The translations under genes and the position numbers were made by a program. Below the pieces are notes generated by a model, which searched no databases, was not told where the DNA came from, and saw only the letters and a program-made list of their open reading frames with translations. This document shows, one piece after another, positions 1 to 9,623 of a stretch of DNA of 64,000 nt; the first letter of the stretch is position 1; each line of letters opens with the position of its first letter. The stretch comes from Xenorhabdus lircayensis (GTDB lineage Bacteria; Pseudomonadota; Gammaproteobacteria; Enterobacterales; Enterobacteriaceae), in contig NZ_JACOII010000039.1 in NCBI RefSeq assembly GCF_016306625.1, positions 1-64,000 on the forward strand, written 5' to 3'.

Positions 1-8
1 CAGAGCAA

Positions 9-1379
9 TTACGACTGTAGTAATAGCAGCCCCTTGCCACAACCAGTGCCTAATCCTCGTGAGGACAATGCAGCAATACCAAATCCATGTTTTCTGGCAT
101 GTTGAACCAATGCGACATCATCTTCATGTTGGTTGAGTTTTGCCAGTAAATGCAATCCACCAACAGGAGTATCGAATTGAAGGTGGGTATCAAAAACCTG
201 ATTTAAGCTCTCAATCACCATTTGCCTACGTTGAGCATAGGCGGTACGCATTTTACGTAAATGACGTGAGAAATGTCCTTCCTGCATAAAGTTGGTAACG
301 ACGGATTGCTGCAATAAGGGACACCCATCATGCCAAGCATGACATGCGGCCATAAAAGGTGCTAACAGATGGTGGGGAACGACCAGATAAGCGAGCCGGA
401 GTGCTGGAGTCAGGACTTTGCTGAATGTACCAATATACAAAACATTATTCGGGGTCAAACTGGCTAGTGCAGGCTGGCGGCGGTCGTCGTATAGAAATTC
501 ACTGTCATAATCATCTTCGATGATAAAAGAGTGACTCTGTTCTGCCCAAGTTAAAAGCTCCTGCCTCCGTGTCATTGACAAAGTAACTCCCAATGGGCTT
601 TGGTGGGCTGGTGTGACTAATGCAAAGCGTGCATTTGGTGCGTGCATTTTACCTATTGCGATATTCATTCCATGTTGATCGACAGGTATCGGAACAATCT
701 CAGCTCCCATTTGGGTCAATAAATGATAACTGGGGGGAAAACAAGGATCTTCAAGCCACACTTGATCCCCTGATTGTAGCAAGGTATGCCCGATCAGACT
801 GAGAGCACCGCGATAGCCTGCTGTAATAAATACTTGCTGTGGTGAACAGTGTATACCTCGTGATAGTTGAAGGTAAGCAGCGATGGCTTCGCGCAATGGC
901 AGGTAACCCGTAGGTTGAGGATAGGACATATGTCGGCTTTGTAAGCGTAGTTGCCTGACGGTAAGGGTATTCCATAATTTGCGGGGAAAGAGATCCAATG
1001 CCGGCAATCCTAGCTGATAAGGCAGTGGGTCAGTGGCTGAAGCCGAGTCGAACAGTGATAGATCTGCCACGTTTACAGGCGATGGTACAAGAGATTTAGA
1101 GGATTGTAACGCCATGTCAGCAAGTCGTGGTGACACAACCGTACCTGCTTGTCCTCTTGCTTCAAGATAGCCTTCGCTGAGCAATAATGTGTAAGCGGAT
1201 TCTACCGTACTGCGAGAAACTTGTAGTTCATTGGATAATTCACGAATAGATGGCACGCGTTGCTCAGGTTGTAACGACCCTTGGGTAATGGCCTGAATAA
1301 AACGCTGGTATATCTGGCGATAAAGTGGTGAAGAGGTATCTCTTTGTAAGGTGTTAGGCTGAACAATTGTCGCTTTCAT
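9..1379 (-). CDS. MocR/PdxR-type transcriptional regulator (GntR HTH + aminotransferase fold)
   Basis: 456 aa. The N-terminal ~70 residues form a GntR winged helix (LYRQIYQRFIQAI, then VPSIRELSNELQVSRSTVESAY). The rest is a fold-type I aminotransferase-like domain that binds PLP as an effector. The PLP lysine is in IGTFSKVLTP, and the upstream EDDYDSEF motif is typical of the family. Such proteins usually control pyridoxal, GABA or amino-acid genes; the target here is unknown. The ATG directly follows the TAA of the MFS gene, so the two are probably one translationally coupled operon. That is unusual, because MocR regulators more often lie divergent to their targets. The C-terminus (GKGLLLLQS) looks slightly shorter than the common GLLLGY-type ending. 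Confidence 0.9.
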   Translation of the reverse strand: MKATIVQPNTLQRDTSSPLYRQIYQRFIQAITQGSLQPEQRVPSIRELSNELQVSRSTVESAYTLLLSEGYLEARGQAGTVVSPRLADMALQSSKSLVPSPVNVADLSLFDSASATDPLPYQLGLPALDLFPRKLWNTLTVRQLRLQSRHMSYPQPTGYLPLREAIAAYLQLSRGIHCSPQQVFITAGYRGALSLIGHTLLQSGDQVWLEDPCFPPSYHLLTQMGAEIVPIPVDQHGMNIAIGKMHAPNARFALVTPAHQSPLGVTLSMTRRQELLTWAEQSHSFIIEDDYDSEFLYDDRRQPALASLTPNNVLYIGTFSKVLTPALRLAYLVVPHHLLAPFMAACHAWHDGCPLLQQSVVTNFMQEGHFSRHLRKMRTAYAQRRQMVIESLNQVFDTHLQFDTPVGGLHLLAKLNQHEDDVALVQHARKHGFGIAALSSRGLGTGCGKGLLLLQS

Positions 1380-2519
1380 TTATCTCTCTTGCATCAACCC
1401 GTAAACCATTAACCCCCCCAATACCACGATAGCCATGATCAGCGGCGTTTGCTCGGCAAATCTGGATTCAAGTACTGCACCAAAACAGAGATATCCAACA
1501 GGTACGGCAAGGAATCGCGTGGAGGAAAACAGTGTCATTATTCGACCAAACAGGTGTTCTGGAACTTGGCGCTGGATCAGCGTGACTTCGACTGGTCCAG
1601 CAAAACCAATGCAAATGCCAATGACGAAAAGCTGGGTGAACAAGACATATTGCCCACTGTACAGGTTCAGCGATATCAGGAATAGTACGAGCAGGCCATA
1701 GCCAGAAAGGATGATGCGGTTGCTGGAAAAATGCTTGCCATAATTACCATACAGCAATGAAGAAAGTGTTGTTCCTACGCCAAAGCAGGTCATTGAGACA
1801 CCGAGGCTCAAAACGGAATTAAATTCTTGTTTATTCACATACGGTAAATAAACAATCAGAAACGGTGTGATAACAAAATTCACTACCGAACTGATGATAA
1901 GTACCGAGAAAAGTTCTTTTTCGGATTTTATATACCTGAATGCTTCAAGAAAATAATGGTGTGGCTGGGAGGAAATTACCGTCACTTCATTGATATCGGC
2001 GACGAAGTGTTTTTTCAGAATAATCAGCCCTAATGCAACGACTAAAAAACTCACTGCATCGAAATACAGAGCATTGATCGTACCGAGCATGGCAATAATC
2101 AATGATCCAACGATGGGGCCGACCAAATCGCAAATATTCTCAATGGTACTGTTGATTCCATTGATCAACTCATGTTCGCTTTTATTCTGTTTGATCTCCT
2201 TTGCCAGCATTACATCTTTTGCCAAGCGTCCCGGAGAATCCAAGATGGTGGAAAATATTAACAAAATAGCCAATAAGTAAAAGTGCAGGATATCCATCGT
2301 ATAAAACACGGGGATCAGCAAGACACTCAGGAAATTTACCAAATCAGATAATAGTGAGATGCGGAATGCCCCGTATTTATCTACTAATTGTGCGCTAAAG
2401 AAAATAGAGAAAATCAATGGCAGAATTTTTGCGGACATCACGGTGGCGACTAATAGCGGGCTGCCCGAGATTTCCAGAATCAGCCACGGAATAGCAATTT
2501 CAGTAATGGCGTTTCCCAA
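1380..2519 (-). CDS. MFS efflux transporter, N-terminus uncertain
   Basis: 379 aa hydrophobic protein with about 11 membrane segments, resembling the MFS_3 (enterobactin-exporter-like) group of drug/siderophore exporters. The only usable start is TTG at 2519, which lacks a Shine-Dalgarno sequence and cuts into TM1. The frame stays open upstream to the stop codon of mscM (2592-2594), and those codons read like a normal family N-terminus (RRIPFQVSGLLALNGVSIL). They contain no ATG, GTG or earlier TTG. The gene therefore either uses a rare start (ATT/ATC near 2575) or has lost its start. It lies upstream of the MocR regulator gene with no gap. Substrate cannot be told from sequence. Confidence 0.8.
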   Translation of the reverse strand: MGNAITEIAIPWLILEISGSPLLVATVMSAKILPLIFSIFFSAQLVDKYGAFRISLLSDLVNFLSVLLIPVFYTMDILHFYLLAILLIFSTILDSPGRLAKDVMLAKEIKQNKSEHELINGINSTIENICDLVGPIVGSLIIAMLGTINALYFDAVSFLVVALGLIILKKHFVADINEVTVISSQPHHYFLEAFRYIKSEKELFSVLIISSVVNFVITPFLIVYLPYVNKQEFNSVLSLGVSMTCFGVGTTLSSLLYGNYGKHFSSNRIILSGYGLLVLFLISLNLYSGQYVLFTQLFVIGICIGFAGPVEVTLIQRQVPEHLFGRIMTLFSSTRFLAVPVGYLCFGAVLESRFAEQTPLIMAIVVLGGLMVYGLMQER

Positions 2520-2591
2520 AATGGAAACGCCATTTAATGCCAGTAACCCGCTAACTTGAAAAGGTATTCGCCTAATGATGTTGAAATAGCC

Positions 2592-5500
2592 TTATAGTTC
2601 TCCCGGCTTACGTGGAGGATTACGACCCGAAAAATTAGTTGTAGCACTACGGATTTCTTGCCCGAAAATATCAACACGTGCCTGGAACGGTGGGAATGGC
2701 AACGTAATACCGTGTTTGCGGAATTCCTGCAAAATGTATTGATGTACTTCATGACGGGCAGGCATACGATGCCCCATTTCTGCCGCGTAGACACGTAATT
2801 CGTAAATCTGAATACCTTGTTGCAAATCCACTAAATACACTTCCGGCATCGGGTTATCAAGAATTAATGGTGAGCTTCTGGCAGCGGTCATTAATATGTC
2901 GGTGGCATTTGCGGATTCAGTATCAGCCGGTACAGGAACCGTCAGGACAATACGGGTGATCGTATCAGACAGTGACCAGTTGATGAATTGTTCAGTAATG
3001 AATGCTCTGTTGGGAACGATAATCTCTTTTCTGTCCCAGTCAGACAGGGTCGTTGCCCGCGTATTGATCTTCGTGATGCTGCCAGTCAGGTTACGGATAG
3101 TTACGGTATCGCCAATTCGGATCGGCTTTTCAAACAAGATGATCAGGCCGGAAATAATATTGGCGAAAATCTCCTGTAAGCCGAAACCAAGACCAACACC
3201 CATCGCAGCAATCAGCCATTGCAATTTCGACCACTCGATGCCTACCAGCGAGAAACCAACTAGACCGCCAATGAGGGTAAGGCTGTATTTGGTTAGCGTC
3301 GTAATGGCATAACCCGTACCCGGAGTCAGATCCAAATGCTGCAACAGAGCGAGTTCCAACAGTGCTGGCAGGTTACGGACAAGCTGCGTTGTAATGACGA
3401 TAACTAAGATCGCAATTAATATCGAACCCATGGTAATGGGTTGGAAGGTATCGACGCCGTTGACGGTGGTGCTAACGTCCCAGAGCCGGATATTCTCAAG
3501 GAAAGAGAAGGCTGAATGTAATTCAGACCATAATAGGATGAATGAAACGAGCGCAATCATAGTCAGGATCGAACGTACTAACCCCAGTGACTGGGCGCTG
3601 ATTGCATCCAAATCGATGACTGGCTCTTCAACTTCGATCGAGCCTTCTACACTGCTATTGATATTGGCTGAGTCTTCTTCACTTTTGGCACGTTGGGCCA
3701 ATATTTCTGCACGGCGCTGTTTTGCCCGTTCAAAAGCAATTTTGCGTCGTTGGATCAGCATCCATCGACGAATAATATGGTAAATGACCAGTAAGAAGAA
3801 CCAGATGGCGACAGACGTTTCCAGACGACCGAGCAGTGCCTGTGATGTTTTCAGATAGCCGAGGATCGAAGCAAGTGCCGCTAAGATCGGAGCAGAGAGC
3901 AGTATCCACCACAGGACTGAGCTAACAATATTTTCGCCTGAGCCATGTTTGTCCATGTAAAGTGGAATGCCGGCGCGTTTTAGGCTGCTGGTCACCAAAC
4001 TCAGTGAAATACAGAGCATCACGAAGCAGAGTCTGCCGAGGGTTGAAGTAAATTCTCGGTCGCTGTAATGATTAAAGGTGATTAATGCCATCATGAGAGG
4101 CACGATCAGGAAAATGGACAGGCGATAGAAACGCATTGCCCGTTTTATGCGTTCTTCCGGCCAGCGAAAGTGCGCGATAAATAAACCATTGGGATGGGCG
4201 AATGCTGCACTGAGCATAAAGACCCACAGAACTGGTGTTGTCGCACGCACGCCATTGCCTATTGCGTTAGCCATCGGATACTGCCACGCATTTTGCAGAC
4301 CATAACCAATGGCTGACCAGAGCATCGGCAGTGGTAATGCCGCGACGATGGACCAAAAAACCGTACGCAAGGTAAGAGAGAAATGATCTTGTGTCACTTT
4401 GCCGATGCGATTGCTGGAACGCTCAAGAAAGGCGTGGTATTGGCGATGTGAGCTAATACTGAAAATCACTAGTAGCAAAGTACCCAGCAAATAGAGCAGG
4501 GTATCCTGCGTGGTCAACATGCTATGGATTGCTACGCCCAGCTGTGAGAACGTATCCAGAGACAGCAGGCGTGTCAGATCTTGCACCACCAGCAGCGGAT
4601 AATTCAGCGAGATAGGATTGACATCAGCGACCCAGAACAAATAGCGGTGAGTTGCATCCTGCACTTCTTTCAGGGCATCGTTTAATTGGCTGGTGGCTAC
4701 TTTGAGCTTTGTCAGTTCCAGTATTTCGTTGTCATATCCTGAGAGCAGAGAATTTAATAATTCTTTTCGAGTTCGGATAAGTGACTCATAAACTTGCTTT
4801 TGTGCCGGAGTCAGTGAGTTATTCGAGGGAGATGTCTGGTCGGTGTCACGCTGTGAGCGTTCCAGCATTTCCTCATATTTCAGTCTTTCGACCCGCAATT
4901 CGGCAATACTTCTGTCAAGTTGCTGGGATTTTGGTATATCAGGGATCGGAGAGGCTTGAGCCCTTAAGGCTTCTCCAAGTGCTGTAGAATCTTTTAGCCA
5001 TTGCGCCTGTTCACGGATGGTATTCAGTGTTTGGCGAACTTGAAGAATATCGCTGGCTACCTTGCGCTGTTGTGAGCCAATGGAATCCATGCTCTGAGTT
5101 TGCTGGTTGAGCATTTGCGATAATTCGCGGTTTTGCTGGAGCTCATCCAGCAAAAACTGTGGGAGTTTCCCGCCACTCTGTTCCGCCAGCATTTCGGTAT
5201 GTTCAAGTGCGGATTCCGCTTTCTGCTGGCGTTGGATATTTAACTGACTGCGTAATTGTTGGAGTTTAAGATCCAACCGTTGATAGCGTTTTTTAAATAA
5301 ATCAGCGCGTATGCGAGCAATTTCCTGCCGATTATTGGCAGAAAGTTGTGCCATTTCCAGTTCATTGGTCGCCGCTTTACGCGCATTGATTTCTGCTTGA
5401 GCCAATGTCAATTGTGCTTCGGACAGTGGTGTGGAAGATGGACTCAAGGATTGGAGACGGGACGTCGCCTCGGCCAGCAGGCGCTTTGCCTCAACCTGTT

Positions 5501-5936
5501 GTTGAGGCAACTGGTTCATGGAGTCGCTGATTTCCCGGATTTTATCCTGCTCTTGCTGTAATTGGCGTCCTTGTTCCAGTAATTCGCTACTAGTCTGGAT
5601 AATTTGCTGCTCTAAATCGCTGATAGGCTGATTGGCAGGAATGGGGGAAATCGCATGGCTTTCAGCCAGAATTTTCTGGCGCAGTTCTCTGATGATGGAA
5701 GGAAAATCATCAATCGACTGTTGATATTTTTGAGTGCGCTCCTCGGCGGATTTTGTATCATTAACCCAATTTATTGCCCCTTGAAGTGCTTGCGCGATTT
5801 CAGAATCTTGTGAATTCTTACTACCTCCAGCTTGCTTCAGTTCTTGTTTCAGTTGGGTTTCATCCAACTGTGTTGTAGCGGCAAAAGCCGAATTCGCAAT
5901 CAACAGACTGAGAAGTAAACTGATAATCAGGCGCAC
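2592..5936 (-). CDS. mscM: Miniconductance mechanosensitive channel MscM (YjeP)
   Basis: 1114 aa, close to the ~1107 aa E. coli protein. A signal peptide (residues 1-19, ending AFA) precedes a long Gln/Glu-rich coiled-coil periplasmic region up to about residue 470. About eleven membrane helices follow, then the MscS-type pore and vestibule. The pore motif is VGLGFGLQEIFANIISG, followed by FEKPIRIGDTVTI. It opens on membrane tension to protect against osmotic downshock. The stop of psd lies 25 bp upstream, so psd-mscM form an operon, as in E. coli. Confidence 0.96.
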   Translation of the reverse strand: MRLIISLLLSLLIANSAFAATTQLDETQLKQELKQAGGSKNSQDSEIAQALQGAINWVNDTKSAEERTQKYQQSIDDFPSIIRELRQKILAESHAISPIPANQPISDLEQQIIQTSSELLEQGRQLQQEQDKIREISDSMNQLPQQQVEAKRLLAEATSRLQSLSPSSTPLSEAQLTLAQAEINARKAATNELEMAQLSANNRQEIARIRADLFKKRYQRLDLKLQQLRSQLNIQRQQKAESALEHTEMLAEQSGGKLPQFLLDELQQNRELSQMLNQQTQSMDSIGSQQRKVASDILQVRQTLNTIREQAQWLKDSTALGEALRAQASPIPDIPKSQQLDRSIAELRVERLKYEEMLERSQRDTDQTSPSNNSLTPAQKQVYESLIRTRKELLNSLLSGYDNEILELTKLKVATSQLNDALKEVQDATHRYLFWVADVNPISLNYPLLVVQDLTRLLSLDTFSQLGVAIHSMLTTQDTLLYLLGTLLLVIFSISSHRQYHAFLERSSNRIGKVTQDHFSLTLRTVFWSIVAALPLPMLWSAIGYGLQNAWQYPMANAIGNGVRATTPVLWVFMLSAAFAHPNGLFIAHFRWPEERIKRAMRFYRLSIFLIVPLMMALITFNHYSDREFTSTLGRLCFVMLCISLSLVTSSLKRAGIPLYMDKHGSGENIVSSVLWWILLSAPILAALASILGYLKTSQALLGRLETSVAIWFFLLVIYHIIRRWMLIQRRKIAFERAKQRRAEILAQRAKSEEDSANINSSVEGSIEVEEPVIDLDAISAQSLGLVRSILTMIALVSFILLWSELHSAFSFLENIRLWDVSTTVNGVDTFQPITMGSILIAILVIVITTQLVRNLPALLELALLQHLDLTPGTGYAITTLTKYSLTLIGGLVGFSLVGIEWSKLQWLIAAMGVGLGFGLQEIFANIISGLIILFEKPIRIGDTVTIRNLTGSITKINTRATTLSDWDRKEIIVPNRAFITEQFINWSLSDTITRIVLTVPVPADTESANATDILMTAARSSPLILDNPMPEVYLVDLQQGIQIYELRVYAAEMGHRMPARHEVHQYILQEFRKHGITLPFPPFQARVDIFGQEIRSATTNFSGRNPPRKPGEL

Positions 5937-5961
5937 AATAAGGGGCTCCTTAGTACTAAAA

Positions 5962-6882
5962 TTAGCTGACGATATCTTTATTCACTGATTCATCGGCATT
6001 CACGGCAGGTTCTTCTGCGGTGATAGCCTGCGCCATGAGCGCCCCCATGCGGGTTTGTGAACCACTGTATAAGCTATTGGCAAAATTAATCTGATTGGAA
6101 GTAAACAGGTTGATAACCGTTGAACCGAGTTTGAAGCGTCCCATTTCTTCTCCTTTCTTGAGGGCAACCGCACCTTCCTGACCTTCTGCGGGGTAGGTCC
6201 AGCGTTTGATGATGCCTTCACGTGGTGGCGTAGCACAGCCACCCCAGACCGTTTCAATACTGCCGACAATGGTCGCCCCAACCAAAATCTGTACCATTGG
6301 CCCAAATGCCGTTTCAAATAAACAGATGACACGTTCATTACGTGCAAACAGATTTGGAACATTGGCTGCCGTCAATGGATTGACTGAAAACAGATCGCCA
6401 GGAACATAGATCATCTCTTTGAGTACACCGTCGCATGGCATATGGACACGGTGATAATCCTTTGGCGATAAGTAAATGGTGATAAACTGACCGTTACGGA
6501 ATTGCTCTGCCAGTTGATACTGACCTGCCAACAAGGCTTCTATGGTGTAGTAGTGGCCTTTAGCCTGAATAATTTGATCTTCACGGATCGCCCCAAGCTG
6601 ACTGACGGTTCCATCTGCTGGCAGAGCCAGTTGATTGGCTTCGTTGACGATAGGCCGAATATCCTCTTTCAGGGGACGGACAAAAAATTCATTGAATGTT
6701 GAGTAAGCGGTGAATGAAGAATTTTTTGCTTCATTCATATCCACTTTATAGGCTTTGGAGAAAGCCTTGATTGCAAGCTGTGTCAGCCAGCCAGCCTTTT
6801 TATTGGCAAACCAGCCTGCCAAGTTTGTAATGCATTGTTTTGGCAGTAAATATTGTAACTTGATTTTAAGATTATCCAGCAC
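5962..6882 (-). CDS. psd: Phosphatidylserine decarboxylase proenzyme
   Basis: 306 aa from GTG at 6882. That start has an AAGAGG ribosome-binding site six bases upstream and gives the family N-terminus ([15 protein letters not shown]). The frame is open to ATG 6942, but those 20 residues are not part of the family. The enzyme decarboxylates phosphatidylserine to phosphatidylethanolamine at the inner membrane. Key motifs are HRVHMPCDG and the self-cleavage site [11 protein letters not shown], where the serine becomes the pyruvoyl group. It lies between rsgA and mscM, the conserved order. Confidence 0.95.
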   Translation of the reverse strand: MLDNLKIKLQYLLPKQCITNLAGWFANKKAGWLTQLAIKAFSKAYKVDMNEAKNSSFTAYSTFNEFFVRPLKEDIRPIVNEANQLALPADGTVSQLGAIREDQIIQAKGHYYTIEALLAGQYQLAEQFRNGQFITIYLSPKDYHRVHMPCDGVLKEMIYVPGDLFSVNPLTAANVPNLFARNERVICLFETAFGPMVQILVGATIVGSIETVWGGCATPPREGIIKRWTYPAEGQEGAVALKKGEEMGRFKLGSTVINLFTSNQINFANSLYSGSQTRMGALMAQAITAEEPAVNADESVNKDIVS

Positions 6883-6976
6883 GTCAACCTCTTGGATTTT
6901 TTCTTGGCAAATTGGACAAAAGTCTACTATTGTACCTGCCATTATTTTGAATGTCAGGATATCGTTAATTATTGTC

Positions 6977-8035
6977 CTATTTTTGGCCGTCTGTGAAATT
7001 TCGGCGTGGTTTAACCTGTGCCATACTTTCCAGAATCCGGTGGTAATTTTCGAAACGTTCTTCTGCTATGGCCCCTTTTTCCAACGCTTCCCTTAAGGCG
7101 CATCCTGGGTCATCCTGATGTTTGCAATCACGGAATTTGCATTCTCCAAGGTATTCGCGGAATTCGGCAAAGCCTTGTGTAACCTGTTCTGGCGTTAGAT
7201 GCCATAATCCAAACTCACGGACGCCCGGAGAGTCGATCACGTCTCCCCCTAGTGGAAAATGGTAAAGGCGGGCGGTGGTGGTGGTATGCTGACCGAGCCC
7301 GGAATTATCTGAGACTACATTGACCAGAATATCTTTTTCATTATCAGGCAGCAGGGTGTTGAGCAGACTGGATTTGCCGACACCAGATTGCCCCGCAAAG
7401 ATGCTGATTTTATCAGCCAGCAGGGAGATGAGCTCAGGGATACCTTCGCTGGTATGGCTGGAAACTTCCAGTACGCGATAACCGATATGACGGTAGATGT
7501 CCATGACACTATTGACCCATTCACGGCTTTCGGCATCCAGCAGATCGATTTTATTGAGTACGATCAAAGGCTCGATATTGAGTGTTTCACATGCGACTAA
7601 ATAGCGATCGATAATATTCAGTGAGAGTTCAGGCAGGATAGCGGAAACAATCACGATTTGGTTGATATTTGATGCAATGGGCTTGATACCATCGTAGTAA
7701 TCGGGGCGAGTGAGAACAGAAGTGCGTTCATGAACCGCTTCTATGATCCCATTAACCTTGACATCAGATTGGAGTTGCAACGCAGGGCGCCATACGACGC
7801 GATCGCCGGTCACCAATGAGCGGATTGTCCTGCGGATATTGCAACGCTGTATGGAAGAATCTGCGGCTTCAATATCGGCATGTTGCCCGAATCGGCTGAT
7901 TACCAGCCCTTCCTGCGGCTCACCAAGCTGGCTGTCATCCATTTCTGGTTTATTGGTATCAGCCCTGCTCAGCCTGCGCTGATGGTTGGCCTGCACACGG
8001 CGTTGCTGCCCTTTGGAGAGTTTATTTTTAGCCAC
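6977..8035 (-). CDS. rsgA: Small-subunit ribosome biogenesis GTPase RsgA
   Basis: 352 aa circularly permuted GTPase that acts late in 30S maturation. An OB-fold (about residues 45-115) is followed by the G4 motif NKID, which comes before the P-loop [12 protein letters not shown]. Then come DSPGVREFG and a zinc knuckle ([14 protein letters not shown]). The Lys/Arg-rich N-terminus ([17 protein letters not shown]) is typical. It is divergent from orn with a 111 bp shared promoter region, and precedes psd on the same strand. Confidence 0.96.
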   Translation of the reverse strand: MAKNKLSKGQQRRVQANHQRRLSRADTNKPEMDDSQLGEPQEGLVISRFGQHADIEAADSSIQRCNIRRTIRSLVTGDRVVWRPALQLQSDVKVNGIIEAVHERTSVLTRPDYYDGIKPIASNINQIVIVSAILPELSLNIIDRYLVACETLNIEPLIVLNKIDLLDAESREWVNSVMDIYRHIGYRVLEVSSHTSEGIPELISLLADKISIFAGQSGVGKSSLLNTLLPDNEKDILVNVVSDNSGLGQHTTTTARLYHFPLGGDVIDSPGVREFGLWHLTPEQVTQGFAEFREYLGECKFRDCKHQDDPGCALREALEKGAIAEERFENYHRILESMAQVKPRRNFTDGQK

Positions 8036-8146
8036 CGAACCTCACTTAATTTCATCTATCTTGCTGATTATCGCTGTGAGTGATCAAAAACGTTATGATA
8101 CACCACGGACACAGACTACCTCTTTTGAAGGAAACTAGGATATATC

Positions 8147-8692
8147 ATGTCAAAAAGTGAGAACAATCTTATCTGGATAGATTTAGAGATGACCGGGTTA
8201 GATCCAGAGCGTGATCGCATAATCGAAATTGCGACCATCGTTACTGACTCGGAATTGAATATCCTTGCGGAAGGGCCTGTGATTGCCGTACATCAGTCCG
8301 ACGAGCAGCTGGCATTGATGGACGATTGGAATGTACGGACGCATACTGCCAGTGGGTTGGTTGAACGTGTGAAACAGAGCCAGTTTGATGATGCGCAGGC
8401 AGAAAAAGCGACTATCGCCTTTCTGGAGCAGTGGATTCCAGCAGGAAAATCGCCAATATGTGGCAACAGTGTGGGGCAGGATCGTCGTTTCCTATTCCGT
8501 TATATGCCTGAGTTGGAAAAATATTTTCACTACCGTTATTTGGACGTCAGTACACTTAAAGAACTGGCTCGTCGTTGGAATCCCGAAATGCTGGCGGGAC
8601 TTAGCAAGAAAAATACCCATCAGGCATTGGATGACATTCGGGAGTCAATTGCTGAGTTGGTGTATTACCGCGAGCATTTTATCCAAAAATAA
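8147..8692 (+). CDS. orn: Oligoribonuclease
   Basis: 181 aa DEDDh 3'-5' exoribonuclease that degrades di- to pentanucleotides, including pGpG, to mononucleotides. Catalytic signatures visible are [20 protein letters not shown] (metal-binding D and E), [11 protein letters not shown], and the terminal [11 protein letters not shown] carrying the catalytic His and Asp. Length matches the family (181 in E. coli). AGGAAAC lies upstream of the ATG. The gene is followed by the tRNA-Gly promoter, as in E. coli. Confidence 0.97.
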   Translation: MSKSENNLIWIDLEMTGLDPERDRIIEIATIVTDSELNILAEGPVIAVHQSDEQLALMDDWNVRTHTASGLVERVKQSQFDDAQAEKATIAFLEQWIPAGKSPICGNSVGQDRRFLFRYMPELEKYFHYRYLDVSTLKELARRWNPEMLAGLSKKNTHQALDDIRESIAELVYYREHFIQK

Positions 8693-8810
8693 AATGCGGT
8701 GTTCAGTACAAAGATGCCTATAAATTAATCCCTGTGTTGATGGTTAAGCGGGTAATTTGCCGATTTAATCATCAATCAGAGAAAAGACGCGATTTTTTGT
8801 GCCTTAGGGC

Positions 8811-8838
8811 TTGCCAGAAGAATAATTCCTCGTATAAT
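8811..8838 (+). promoter_or_regulatory. Promoter of the tRNA-Gly pair
   Basis: TTGCCA (8811-8816), 16 bp spacer, perfect TATAAT (8833-8838), followed by the GC-rich discriminator GCGCTCCCC expected of a stringently controlled stable-RNA promoter. The tRNA begins 53 bp downstream of the -10. A near-copy precedes the third tRNA-Gly at 13251-13279. Confidence 0.75.
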
Positions 8839-8891
8839 GCGCTCCCCGTACCGATGAATAATTTCAAAAGTACAAGCACACCAAAATTTAC

Positions 8892-8967
<76 letters not shown>

Positions 8968-9020
8968 AATAAAAAGTTATCTAGGTGTGAAGAGTCAGGC
9001 TGACAGCAGCCATAAGAAAT

Positions 9021-9096
<76 letters not shown>

Positions 9097-9140
9097 AATT
9101 CAGGACTGTAGATTTTTATATAAATCTGCAAGCCATAGAA

Positions 9141-9164
9141 AAAAGCACCTTTTGGTGCTTTTTT
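9141..9164 (+). terminator. Rho-independent terminator of the tRNA-Gly unit
   Basis: AAAAGCACC / GGTGCTTTT hairpin with a four-base TTTT loop; the right arm runs into a T tract (9159-9164). Confidence 0.85.
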
Positions 9165-9368
9165 CGTTTTCAACATATCTAACTTCACCTATGGTACGGT
9201 TTGACTCGTGGCAGAAGGGTGGCTTGTGAGCAATTACTGACATTAACGAAGCAAGCCTAACCGTCGGGCCAAGTTCCACACAGTATTCACACAGCACCTG
9301 CAAGGCCAGCCTGATGTTGTGGCACGTTTGCTGTCGATAACACTGTTGAATCAGAAAACATCTGTGAT

Positions 9369-9578
9369 ATGCCGATAGCCAGAAGCATTAGCCCGGGATG
9401 GGATGAAGCAATCCACGAAGGTTTACTCAGTAAGTATCGGGCGCAAGTTGAATCTATCGATGAAATTTATACGCCACCCCCTGAGTTGGTTGCATTTTCT
9501 TGTCGTGATGAGCAGATCACAAAACGGTTACGTGCTTACTATAGTAGTTGGAAAGAATGTAGTAGTTGGAAAGAATGA
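9369..9578 (+). CDS. Small hypothetical ORF in the tRNA-Gly hot spot
   Basis: 69 codons, not recognised. No good ribosome-binding site is visible, and the upstream frame closes soon before the ATG, so this may be the end of a decayed gene. The last codons are an exact tandem duplication of an 18 nt unit (TAGTAGTTGGAAAGAATG at 9542-9577), which repeats SSWKE. No membrane segment, signal peptide or known motif is seen. It lies between the tRNA terminator and the convergent oxidoreductase gene, in DNA absent from the E. coli locus. Whether it is expressed is doubtful. Confidence 0.3.
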   Translation: MPIARSISPGWDEAIHEGLLSKYRAQVESIDEIYTPPPELVAFSCRDEQITKRLRAYYSSWKECSSWKE

Positions 9579-9623
9579 GAGTTGTTGGACATCATTGCCA
9601 TTGATGATGTCCAATTTCCATAA

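Noticed and set aside
9190-9368. Pseudogene of an integrase beside the tRNA genes
   Set aside because: Translating both strands gave no integrase or transposase motif.
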